Shown piece after piece: positions 8,727 through 16,631 of a stretch of DNA of 37,131 nucleotides. Below the pieces are notes generated by a model, which saw only the letters and a list, made by a program, of their open reading frames with translations, was not told the origin of the DNA and did no database searches. The position numbers were made by a program, and so were the translations under genes. The first letter of the stretch is position 1. Each line of letters starts with the position of its first letter. The DNA comes from an uncultured Nitrospira sp. (lineage in GTDB: Bacteria; Nitrospirota; Nitrospiria; Nitrospirales; Nitrospiraceae), in assembly GCA_902500775.1 (NCBI GenBank), contig CABVRZ010000036.1:1-37131 (forward strand), written 5' to 3'.

Positions 8727-11249
8727 CTACTCTCCATCAAGGACGTAGACTTTACACTCAAATGGACGGAACACATCCTGGACGCGCCCATTCATTACGG
8801 AAACCTTTTCCGTTCCGAAGACATTCTTTACGTGAAGCGTTTGATTGATAAAGAACGGTGCAGCTTCATAGCTGAAAGTTTCTGTCTCATTTCCGTTATG
8901 AGCTACGATCAAGAAAATCTGTTGCCCTCGCTTCCATACGGAAAAGAGGAAATTGCCTTTGGTGCTGGGATAAAGGATCTCCTGAGCGTCAGGATTAAAA
9001 AATAGCTCCTCAGAAAGAGATGTTACTTCTCGGTTTACTGTGGGAAGGCGGGCCCACGTGTCCTTGGAATTGGACTTCGTGTCCCAATAACTTATGTAGC
9101 CACCATATATGAGATTGAGGTACACCATATAGGTGAGTTCATCGCCTGTGGGCTCTCGCCACGCATCCATCCCTCCATATAACTGAATCCATGAATGGGA
9201 CGGCTTCTTGCTGATTCGAGCTGTTGATAATGCTCGGAGGGAAGTGCTGGTGAAGCCTTCCATGCTATGCCCCTGGCCGGCAAACGGATAGTAATCGCTT
9301 GAATAGATGTCGGTGGACTGAAGCGTCCCGCGCGGGTCCTGGCCGATCACCATTGGGATTCCATCGTATGCCCAGTTGATGAACACAAGCCGATAGGGGT
9401 CGAGACGCTTGAGTGCATCGTGAACCTCCATTATCTCCTCGTCCCGCCACGTATGAGCTGCAGGTTCATCTACGGGATACCATCCGATCACAGTCGGGCT
9501 ATCCTTGAATCTGGAGGTGAGTCTTGAGAAACCAGCGAGACGCTCGCGCCAGTTCGGTGTTTTTGCACCTGCCAGGGGAATCCCGATCATGACTTTAAGA
9601 CCGTGACGCGCGGCGCCAGAAATAAAACCTTCGACATCATGAACGTCGTACTCCCCATTCTTATCAGGCGGACGAGTGTAGAATACCGTGTTAATTCCAT
9701 GTGTCGCGAGGTCATTGAAGTACCAATCAGGGGGTGATTTCCAACTGCCCACTCCCATACCGATGATGTGAAATGGTCTCTCATTGATGTTGATGACCCG
9801 CCGCAGCCGGTTTATCCGTACCTCAGTGTTGCTTGGTGGTAGTTTAATCAGCTTTGCCGATGAGGCCATGTGCTTCGTGTGGTCGGAATGAGGGGCCACG
9901 CTACACGTGTATTCACCGGAAGGGAGGTCGTGAATAGGCACATCCACGGTAGTATGAGAGTCTCTTCGAACCACGCTGTGGTCGCGAATTGGTATTGATA
10001 GATTCCGGTTTCTTCCATCAGTACACCGTATCTGCATTTGAAGGTGGGACTCCGGTGCTGTCGTCAAGATCAGGTGGGCTATCCGTTGAGATGTATAGTA
10101 GTTGTATTCAAAATAGGCTGAAATAGTGGCTTGCTGGGAGTTGGCGAATGTGTTGCTCAACGTCGTCAGAAGGTTCTTTAGTTGTTCTTTCGATGAAATG
10201 CTTGTGTGTGTATATATCTCATCTTCGATGGAGGGGTGAAACTCCGTAGATGAACTTCCTCGTTCGAGTTGAGGTGCCGTGACGTAGTACGTTCCCTTGC
10301 TGGGGAAAAACATGATTGGCTGGAGCGTGTCGGAGTTGGTCTTTGATATTCGGAAAGTCGTGGAATAGCGTTCCCAATTCGTTGTGAGCTTGTGCGTCAC
10401 AGGTTCTCCCTGTCCCCAGGCAGGAGAGATCTTGTATTCCATGCCGTTATTGCTGGATTTTAGGTATACGGAAAATGTGTACTGTCCATCCGGCAGATCA
10501 GAGAAGAATCTCCGCGGCATCAGGTTCAAGTGCGAGAACCCAACTTCACTATTCTGCACCCTCAAAACTGTTGTTTCTGAGACCGGCGATGGCATGCTCT
10601 CGTCAATGCCATATTGGTCATGCAGATTTGGCATACTCAGAGCTGCAACATGGTGCAGGTCCCAATAATCGGGGAGTGAGGGATTCGTACGTCCGCGAAA
10701 ATTCGAATTGCGAAGAAGGTTCGGGCCGACCCTACGGCCATTCGTCAAGAGTGGCGTGAGCTTGAAGTCGTACTGGGTCTCGATCGTCTTAATGACACCT
10801 TCCCACACGACTTCCTTTTGTTTGTTGAGAACAAGAATCCTGGCCGGGCTAATCCGATCCTTGCAGCAGTCTGTTCTATTGAACACACTGATTGCGGTGA
10901 TGGTGTGCTCAGCACCGAGGTCGAGTTCCCACCATGGACTGGATTGAGTCGCAGTACTTGTCACCGAGCGACCGAAAAACTCTCCACCAGAGTTGCCATC
11001 AATGGCTCGTGAGGCACGCGCATCAGAAAATGTGCTGGCCTGCGTGGCCTTTCCGGTGAGTGCAATGTTCTCTTGGCCGCTATAAACTTTGATCTCTGCC
11101 AGCGACAGGGTTCGCTCCGTACCCGGTAATTCTATTCGGACGTATTGCGCGTTCACCTGTTGGGCTTCAAGAATCGAAGGCGACCAACCAAAAAACGTTA
11201 TCAGCAGGAGTGTCGAACCCAGCGTTGTGAATGGGTATGGGGTGTTCAT
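8727..11249 (-). CDS. Secreted F5/8-type C (discoidin) plus glycoside-hydrolase-like protein
   Basis: The 840-residue protein starts with a Sec signal (about 1-29, likely cut after LEA). A discoidin/F5/8C sugar-binding domain follows at about 30-165 (SLAEIKVYSG, RAIDGN, WWELDLGAEHTI). A second jelly-roll, CBM4/9-like module (about 175-335, starting PNLLRNSNF) and a linker beta domain come next. From about 490 there is a TIM-barrel-like region with GWYPVDEPAA, in which Glu595 is in the place of the acid/base of clan GH-A hydrolases. It is probably an outer or secreted enzyme that binds and trims polysaccharide. Substrate and CAZy family are not resolved. It lies on the opposite strand from its neighbours and its start has only a weak ribosome binding site. 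Confidence 0.75.
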   Translation of the reverse strand: MNTPYPFTTLGSTLLLITFFGWSPSILEAQQVNAQYVRIELPGTERTLSLAEIKVYSGQENIALTGKATQASTFSDARASRAIDGNSGGEFFGRSVTSTATQSSPWWELDLGAEHTITAISVFNRTDCCKDRISPARILVLNKQKEVVWEGVIKTIETQYDFKLTPLLTNGRRVGPNLLRNSNFRGRTNPSLPDYWDLHHVAALSMPNLHDQYGIDESMPSPVSETTVLRVQNSEVGFSHLNLMPRRFFSDLPDGQYTFSVYLKSSNNGMEYKISPAWGQGEPVTHKLTTNWERYSTTFRISKTNSDTLQPIMFFPSKGTYYVTAPQLERGSSSTEFHPSIEDEIYTHTSISSKEQLKNLLTTLSNTFANSQQATISAYFEYNYYTSQRIAHLILTTAPESHLQMQIRCTDGRNRNLSIPIRDHSVVRRDSHTTVDVPIHDLPSGEYTCSVAPHSDHTKHMASSAKLIKLPPSNTEVRINRLRRVININERPFHIIGMGVGSWKSPPDWYFNDLATHGINTVFYTRPPDKNGEYDVHDVEGFISGAARHGLKVMIGIPLAGAKTPNWRERLAGFSRLTSRFKDSPTVIGWYPVDEPAAHTWRDEEIMEVHDALKRLDPYRLVFINWAYDGIPMVIGQDPRGTLQSTDIYSSDYYPFAGQGHSMEGFTSTSLRALSTARISKKPSHSWIQLYGGMDAWREPTGDELTYMVYLNLIYGGYISYWDTKSNSKDTWARLPTVNREVTSLSEELFFNPDAQEILYPSTKGNFLFSVWKRGQQIFLIVAHNGNETETFSYEAAPFFINQTLHVKNVFGTEKVSVMNGRVQDVFRPFECKVYVLDGE

Positions 11250-11873
11250 TGCGATGCGTGACTCACAGGCGAAGGCGCTGATTGATCATTCATATGCTTT
11301 TCAGGGTGAACGGTAAAGAAAATTCATCAAAGTGTAAGAGCCCGTCCGTGGTGTCTCAACCCGCATGATTCATGACTGCTCGTGTCGAAAGCGCTTAGCT
11401 GTTTGCTGAAAAACTCTTCATTCATCCGGTTCGATGAACTCACCGCAGGCTTCGAGAGCCTCAGGATGAACGGGTCGCTCGTTCAAACTATTGAGGTTTT
11501 CCGTTCGTGCTGAGCTGGTCGAAGCACACAGAATGAGTTTTCCGCAGACTGCTAGCCGCGTCGTGAGACCGGCACGCGAAGCCCGGAGGCCCTGAGGCGT
11601 ACTCGTGCAGTACGTCGAAGGTCTGAGGGGCGAGCCAGCTGGCCGCAGGCTTGTCGCAACAACGGATCGGCGATTTCAGCAGAAGAGTGATGAATCATGC
11701 GGGTTAAGGGACGCCGAGTTCTGGTCAGCGTGTCGTTGCGTTCGAATATGCTCGGCAGAACCGAGTATGTGGTCGGCTTCCAATACGGTTTCCCAAAATC
11801 GATTTTGATGGACGAATAGCCAAAAAGATGTGATGAGGACTAGACCATTACTAAAAATAGATGCTGAGTAGTC
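11250..11873. other. Intergenic region with a repeat element, between divergent genes
   Basis: No convincing gene lies in these 624 bases. Small open frames near 11605-11882 resemble nothing and overlap repeat sequence. The stretch holds the inverted-repeat element at 11397-11553 and, just beyond it, a short hairpin (arms 11598-11603 and 11609-11614, five-base loop). A second hairpin with two G-T pairs lies at 11747-11769. Promoters for both flanking divergent genes must lie here or within the genes, but I cannot pick them out. Confidence 0.5.
11397..11553. repeat. Dispersed inverted-repeat element, copy A (MITE/REP-like)
   Basis: The two ends are imperfect inverted repeats of about 20 bases (11397-11417 against 11535-11553, roughly 16 of 19 matching). 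Inside lie two further arms (11450-11472 and 11502-11524) that match in opposite orientation at 17 of 23 positions. The whole could fold into a long hairpin. A second copy lies inverted at 35734-35867, and 30 bases (11501-11530) are identical there. It encodes no protein. It is either a non-autonomous mobile element or a genome-wide palindromic repeat. Confidence 0.7.
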
Positions 11874-13034
11874 ATGTCGCAATATGGGGCAGCTCTGGAC
11901 GGCTATGTGTGGGGAAAGAAACGAATCGTGATGATTGGTCCGTCACCGAACTCGCACGGTGGCATTGCCTCAGTAGTGTCAAGCTGGAAAAACGTGGGTC
12001 TCTTTGAGAGATGGCCTATCACCTATCTTGAAACGCAAGTCGAAGGGAGCAAGATAGGGAAACTGCGTGTCGGATTGTCGGCCTTCTGTAGGTTTTTGCA
12101 GCTTCTGACTTCAAAGCGGGTTGCCTGCGTACACATACATGTTGCGAGGCGAAGGAGCTTTTGGCGAAAAACTATTTTTGCGTTGGCTGCGTTTGCATCT
12201 CGTTGTCCGGTACTGCTTCATTTGCATAGCGGGGGTTTTGCGAGGTTTTATCATCGCGAATGCAATCATTTGCAAAAAAGAGTGGTCAGATTTGTGTTGG
12301 ACCACGCTGCTCAGCTCGTTGTTTTATCAAAAGGGTGGCATGAGATTCTACGCCCGATATCAACCAACTCTAATATCACGGTTGTCGCAAACTTTCTTGA
12401 GCCATCTGTTCATGCTCCTATAAGAGAGGAGCGTGATAAAGACACGATCCTTTTCTTGGGCCTCTTAAATAAAGATAAAGGCTTCTATGATCTTCTTGAG
12501 TCTATGCCAGTGCTGTGTCGGGAATTCCCGCGCCTCGTCCTGGTGTGTGGAGGCAAGGGTGAGCATGGTCAAATTACAGCGCGTATCAAGCAGTTGCAGA
12601 TTGAGCAGTACGTGAAGCTGGCAGGTTGGCTCTCAGGTGATGCGAAGGACCGCTGGCTCTCGCGAGCTTCTATCTTTGTGTTGCCATCCTATGTGGAAAA
12701 TATGCCGATGGGCATTCTGGAAGCTATGAGGTCGGGCATGCCGATCGTATCGACCAAGGTGGGGTGTATACCGGACATCATTGAGCATGGGCGCGAAGGT
12801 CTTCTCGTCGATCATGGAGATACCGCTGCATTACAGACAGCCATCCGTCGCTTACTCCTGAACGATGATGAACGGAGAATCATGGGGCGAGCGGCTCGTC
12901 GGCGAATCGATCTCGAGTTGGCGCCTCAGGTCGTCGTCCCGATTCTAGACACCTTGTACTCCAAGTACCTTGCTAGGAGTGGACAGCAAGCCGGAATGCC
13001 TCATCCACACGATGAAGAGGTTCGATGCGTATGA
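11874..13034 (+). CDS. Glycosyltransferase family 4 (GT-B)
   Basis: The 386-residue protein has the N-terminal glycine loop MIGPSPNSHGGIASVV and LLHLHSGGFARFY. In its C-terminal domain it has ILFLGLLNKDKGFYDLL and PSYVENMPMGILEAM, the EX7E motif with Glu275 and Glu283. It would add a sugar in the cytosol to the lipid-linked unit. The start at 11874 has little ribosome binding sequence. An internal ATG at 11931 sits close to GGGGAAAG but would cut into the first beta strand, so the longer form is kept. Its end overlaps the next gene, which suggests coupling to the WecG-type transferase. Confidence 0.87.
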   Translation: MSQYGAALDGYVWGKKRIVMIGPSPNSHGGIASVVSSWKNVGLFERWPITYLETQVEGSKIGKLRVGLSAFCRFLQLLTSKRVACVHIHVARRRSFWRKTIFALAAFASRCPVLLHLHSGGFARFYHRECNHLQKRVVRFVLDHAAQLVVLSKGWHEILRPISTNSNITVVANFLEPSVHAPIREERDKDTILFLGLLNKDKGFYDLLESMPVLCREFPRLVLVCGGKGEHGQITARIKQLQIEQYVKLAGWLSGDAKDRWLSRASIFVLPSYVENMPMGILEAMRSGMPIVSTKVGCIPDIIEHGREGLLVDHGDTAALQTAIRRLLLNDDERRIMGRAARRRIDLELAPQVVVPILDTLYSKYLARSGQQAGMPHPHDEEVRCV

Positions 13035-13861
13035 AGCGAGTCGAGGTACTTGGCGTCCCCGTCGACTGCATTACTGAAACGGAAGCCGTCACCTGTGTTG
13101 AATCAGCTATGCTGGGGCAAAGGCCGTGCTCGATCCTCGCAGTGAATCCTGAAAAAGTACTCCGGGCACAGCGCGATCCGGCATTACTTGAGGGCCTCCG
13201 TAGTGCGGGGTTGCTCATTCCTGACGGGATCGGTGTCGTGTTTGCCGTACATCTGCTTCAGCTTGGGCACATGAGTCGGATACCTGGTTCAGAATTAATG
13301 CCGACGATTTGTGAGCACGCCGCCAAACAGGGGAGGGGAATATTTCTTTTTGGGGCAAGCCCAGAGGTCAATGAAGAGGTTGGCCGCATTCTGCCCGAGC
13401 GGTATCCGGGATTGAAAATAGCCGGTCGACAGCATGGTTATGTGAAGGAAGACGACATGCCGGGACTCATTGAGGCCATCAACGTCTCGCGGGCTGATAT
13501 TCTTTTCGTTGCGCTGGGAAGTCCGAAGCAGGAGTACTGGATAAATCGCTATCTCCCACATCTCAAGGTAAAGGTCTGCCAGGGCGTCGGTGGAACATTT
13601 GATGTTATCGCTGGTCGGGTGAAGCGAGCGCCGCTTTTATTCAGGCTCATACACCTAGAATGGTTCTATCGATTACTCTCACAGCCCAGTCGCATTTTTC
13701 GGCAAACAGCGCTCCCGATGTTTGCCTACCAAGTTCTGAAAAGTAAGTTTACGAAGAGGCCAGCTCTGCAATCTGCCTTGTCTATTCCACCGGTTTCAGT
13801 ATCACGAGATGATTCTGATTTAGGTAAGTCGTCTGACCATCATCAGGAAAAAGTTGCCTAG
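13025..13861 (+). CDS. WecG/TagA/CpsF family glycosyltransferase (GT26)
   Basis: The 278-residue protein shows the family core: ILAVNPEKV, LIPDGIGVV (Asp67 is in the place of the catalytic aspartate), GIFLFGASPEV, ILFVALGSPKQEYW and GVGGTFDVIAGRVKRAP. Known members add N-acetylmannosamine or its uronic acid to lipid-linked GlcNAc at the membrane surface. A WecA/MraY-like enzyme is encoded at 16632, so a GlcNAc-ManNAc(A)-type first step is a reasonable guess. Two start codons (13025 and 13031) are possible. The second overlaps the preceding stop as ATGA. The C-terminal tail after about 245 is polar and not conserved. Confidence 0.9.
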   Translation: MRMKRVEVLGVPVDCITETEAVTCVESAMLGQRPCSILAVNPEKVLRAQRDPALLEGLRSAGLLIPDGIGVVFAVHLLQLGHMSRIPGSELMPTICEHAAKQGRGIFLFGASPEVNEEVGRILPERYPGLKIAGRQHGYVKEDDMPGLIEAINVSRADILFVALGSPKQEYWINRYLPHLKVKVCQGVGGTFDVIAGRVKRAPLLFRLIHLEWFYRLLSQPSRIFRQTALPMFAYQVLKSKFTKRPALQSALSIPPVSVSRDDSDLGKSSDHHQEKVA

Positions 13862-13998
13862 ATGGGACTTCGTTTAAATTTCTTATTATTCATCTGCGAT
13901 TCGTGTCATGAGATGTATTTCAAGCTGGCTTCTGCCCTTTCCTCCGTATCTTGTTACATATTTGAACGCTGTTGCAGGAATGTTGACACAGTTGCGAT

Positions 13999-14014
13999 CG
14001 GAGGCGCCCCTCCG
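13999..14014 (+). promoter_or_regulatory. Short GC-rich hairpin between WecG-type gene and sorting-tail gene
   Basis: The arms cggagg and cctccg are exact complements around a cgcc loop, about 138 bases after the preceding stop and 124 before the next start. A loose T-rich run follows (tagtttt), so it may be a weak terminator, or it may matter in the leader of the next gene. Nothing else is recognised in 13862-14137. The short TTGACA match at 13983 has no fitting -10. Confidence 0.3.
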
Positions 14015-14137
14015 CTGCCTTAGTTTTCAGAGACATAGGAGATTCACGGATTGGTCCAAGGTTTGCTAGTCAATGTATCTATTCATACGTGTCCCTAACA
14101 GATGAAGCATTCGACAACCTTTAGCAGGAGTGGTGGT

Positions 14138-14842
14138 ATGCAGATGATGAAACGATGGTTGAAGAGAGGATTGATCATGCCGGCTGCTGTGATCTGTGCC
14201 ATCTCGGTTCCGATCACGACCGTCCAGGCAGCTCCGGTGACCTACTCGTTCACCGGAAACTTTGACAACGATCCCGTGAATCAGTACTCCGTTTCCGGCC
14301 ACTTTACCTTCGACAACGCAACGAGTGGGAGTGGTGGGGTCTACAATAATGCGGTCAAGGACTTCAGCTGGAATTTGAGTGTCAACGGAACGCACGAGTA
14401 CACGTCGTCGTTTACTCTGGGCTCCAATGCCGTGACGATTGCGAATGACAAACCGTTGCTGTTTGGGGGCAGTGTCGATCGCTGGGCCCTGGTCACCGAG
14501 GCTACAAGTAATCAGCTGCTGCCCCAGGGTGACCCACCTGTCGACCATATCCCGTTCAGATTTGACCTTCGGTTCGACCGCATGGGAGGGGGATTGTTTG
14601 ATGATACGAGCCTGCAAGATCCACCAAGTTTGGCAAGTCTGGGCATTCCAGACCAGGGTAGTGCGAGATGGCGGCTCTTTTTCGAGGATGCGAATGGCAA
14701 TCCCGCCGCATTTGTCGGATCGATTACCAATTTGACAGCGGTCCCATTGCCGACGGCGGTGCTGCTGTTCGGTGCAGGGTTGATTTCGTTGGTGGGACTG
14801 GGCGCTGGAGGATTAAGAAATCTTCACACATCCAAGGTCTAG
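14138..14842 (+). CDS. Secreted protein with PEP-CTERM/VPLP-type sorting tail
   Basis: The 234-residue protein has a Sec signal (KRWLKRGLIM, then a hydrophobic core, cut near VQA-APV). Its middle is rich in Ser, Gly, Asn and Thr and probably all-beta (about 35-195). The last 30 residues hold the tripartite sorting tail: VPLPTAVLLFGAGLISLVG, a glycine-rich helix, then a few basic residues (RNLHTSK). Exosortase systems recognise such tails and release or anchor the protein at the surface. ATG 14138 is chosen because AGGAG lies seven bases upstream; the frame is also open to an ATG at 14102. The proline after VPL differs from classical VPEP and resembles the VPLPA variant. A terminator follows directly, so it is its own transcript beside the exosortase gene. 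Confidence 0.87.
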   Translation: MQMMKRWLKRGLIMPAAVICAISVPITTVQAAPVTYSFTGNFDNDPVNQYSVSGHFTFDNATSGSGGVYNNAVKDFSWNLSVNGTHEYTSSFTLGSNAVTIANDKPLLFGGSVDRWALVTEATSNQLLPQGDPPVDHIPFRFDLRFDRMGGGLFDDTSLQDPPSLASLGIPDQGSARWRLFFEDANGNPAAFVGSITNLTAVPLPTAVLLFGAGLISLVGLGAGGLRNLHTSKV

Positions 14843-14867
14843 GTAACTTCCCCATTTCTCGTACGTA

Positions 14868-14909
14868 GGGCTTGGTATCTCGGCAGAGGTATCAAGCCCG
14901 TTCTTTCTC
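14868..14909 (+). terminator. Intrinsic terminator of the sorting-tail gene
   Basis: A 12-base stem (14868-14879 with 14888-14899, including two G-T pairs) with an eight-base loop is followed by a T-rich run (gttctttctc). It begins 26 bases after the stop codon. This separates the sorting-tail gene from the exosortase operon. Confidence 0.78.
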
Positions 14910-15025
14910 CGAAATCAATCGACAGAGAGACGGTTCCGATAGACAATCAGGTTTCGCCCCCGCTTGTTCGGATCGGCGTTGCTTGTTTGCGCTATTCCTC
15001 ATCATTCATTGAGTGAATCTGTCCT

Positions 15026-16600
15026 ATGGCCAGCATACGTGTTCTCTTAGTCTCATCGGTCCTGATCATCGTCCTTTTGGTCTGTCTCTATGCGGACAGT
15101 CTTGTGTTTCTGTTTAGCCGTTGGTTTGGGAGTGAGGACTACAGCCACGGGCTGTTCGTTCCGCTCATTTCGGGGTTCCTCATTTGGCAGGCCCGGCAGC
15201 AGTTGTCTCATCTTCCTAGAAACCAATCATGGTGGGGCCTGGCTGTTATCGGTCTCGGGCTCCTTCTCTATGGGGTAGGTGAACTCTCCACGCTCTATCT
15301 CGTCTTGCACATTTCGTTATGGATTGTACTGGTCGGACTGGCCATTACGCTTGTTGGGATCCGTGGGATGAAGGTGATCGCATTTCCACTCGGCTATCTC
15401 CTGACGGCGATCCCACTGCCCACTTTTTTTTATGCGAACCTGTCGAGTCAACTTCAATTGTGGTCGTCCTCGCTCGGGGTCGGTTGTCTACAGCTCGTCG
15501 GGGTAATGGCGTTTCGTGAAGGCAATGTTATCGATCTGGGACCGGTTCAACTGCAAGTTGTCGAAGCGTGCAGCGGGATCCGCTATTTGCTCCCCCTGAC
15601 GTCTCTTGCGTTACTCTGCGCCTATCTGTTTAAGGACGCGATGTGGAAGCGAGTCGTTCTGGTCCTGTCATCGATCCCCATCTCAATCCTGATTAACGGT
15701 TTCCGCATTGGCGTGATCGGGGTGTTGGTTGAGTTCTATGGAAAGGGAGCCGCAGAGGGGTTCTATCATCTCTTTGAGGGATGGGTCATTTTTATGGTGA
15801 GTTTTGGGTTGCTGATCCTGGAAATGGTGTGGTTAGGACGGCTTGGCGCTGGGAGCCTACGGAAATCCTTGCGTGAGTATTTGCGATGGACCAATCACGA
15901 AGTTGATACCGTTGCTCATGGTGAGGTGATTGCCATATCCAACCGCCTCTTTTCTCCAGGACCAGCTTATTTGTGCAGTGTGGCGCTGTTTGCGCCATGT
16001 GCACTCCTTGGAACTCTGTTCCTGGATCGTGACGAACATCCGCCTGCACGAATGGCCTTTGTGGATTTCCCGATGCAGATACATGAATGGCGCGGCCACA
16101 CCTTCTCTCTTGAGCAGCGCTATCTCGATACCCTTCGGTTTGATGATTACATTCTCGCCGACTATCAAGCGGAGGGGCAACAGCACGTGAATTTCTACGC
16201 CGCGTACTATCGTTCCCAGCGAAAAGGGCAGTCCGCGCACTCGCCGCAGAGCTGTCTTCCTGCTGGAGGGTGGGAAATCGCTTCTCTCACGCAGACCATG
16301 ATCCCATCGCCACAGGCGATGCAGCAACCGATCCTGGTGAATCGGGCCGTGATTCAGAAAGGTGATCAAAAGCAGATCGTGTTGTACTGGTTTAAGCAGC
16401 GTGAGCGACATCTCACGGACGAGTATCTCGTCAAGTTCTACTTATTGTGGGACGCGTTATCCCGACAACGAACAGATGGCGCATTGGTCAGGCTGGCATC
16501 GCCTGTCGGTCCAGCAGAATCCGAAGCGGTGGTCGATTACCGGCTGCAAGAGTTTGCGATCGAGGTCGTGGGGGAAATGACCCGGTTTGTTCCCGATTGA
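15026..16600 (+). CDS. Exosortase with fused C-terminal EpsI domain (XrtA/XrtD group)
   Basis: The N-terminal half (about 1-275) is a polytopic membrane exosortase. It carries the catalytic triad of the family: Cys182 in VVEACSGIRY, Arg227 in INGFRIG and His248 in GFYHLFEGW. The C-terminal half (about 315-515) is an EpsI-type periplasmic domain (PMQIHEWRG, FYAAYYRSQ, HSPQSCLPAGGWEI). Exosortases cleave PEP-CTERM-like tails by a sortase-like cysteine mechanism in the inner membrane. The protein encoded at 14138 is the obvious local substrate. Fusion to EpsI and a VPLP-type substrate favour the XrtD-like class, whereas the downstream gene set resembles XrtA loci, so the subclass is left open. 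The ATG has a weak ribosome binding site. It is the first gene of a nine-gene operon. Confidence 0.92.
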   Translation: MASIRVLLVSSVLIIVLLVCLYADSLVFLFSRWFGSEDYSHGLFVPLISGFLIWQARQQLSHLPRNQSWWGLAVIGLGLLLYGVGELSTLYLVLHISLWIVLVGLAITLVGIRGMKVIAFPLGYLLTAIPLPTFFYANLSSQLQLWSSSLGVGCLQLVGVMAFREGNVIDLGPVQLQVVEACSGIRYLLPLTSLALLCAYLFKDAMWKRVVLVLSSIPISILINGFRIGVIGVLVEFYGKGAAEGFYHLFEGWVIFMVSFGLLILEMVWLGRLGAGSLRKSLREYLRWTNHEVDTVAHGEVIAISNRLFSPGPAYLCSVALFAPCALLGTLFLDRDEHPPARMAFVDFPMQIHEWRGHTFSLEQRYLDTLRFDDYILADYQAEGQQHVNFYAAYYRSQRKGQSAHSPQSCLPAGGWEIASLTQTMIPSPQAMQQPILVNRAVIQKGDQKQIVLYWFKQRERHLTDEYLVKFYLLWDALSRQRTDGALVRLASPVGPAESEAVVDYRLQEFAIEVVGEMTRFVPD

Positions 16601-16631
16601 CTGTCACGGCGAGTGCACGGTGAGGCTCATT

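Noticed and set aside
13862-14137. Possible sigma-54 promoter or c-di-GMP riboswitch ahead of the sorting-tail gene
   Set aside because: I looked for GG-N10-GC elements and for conserved GEMM-type bases and found none that fit.
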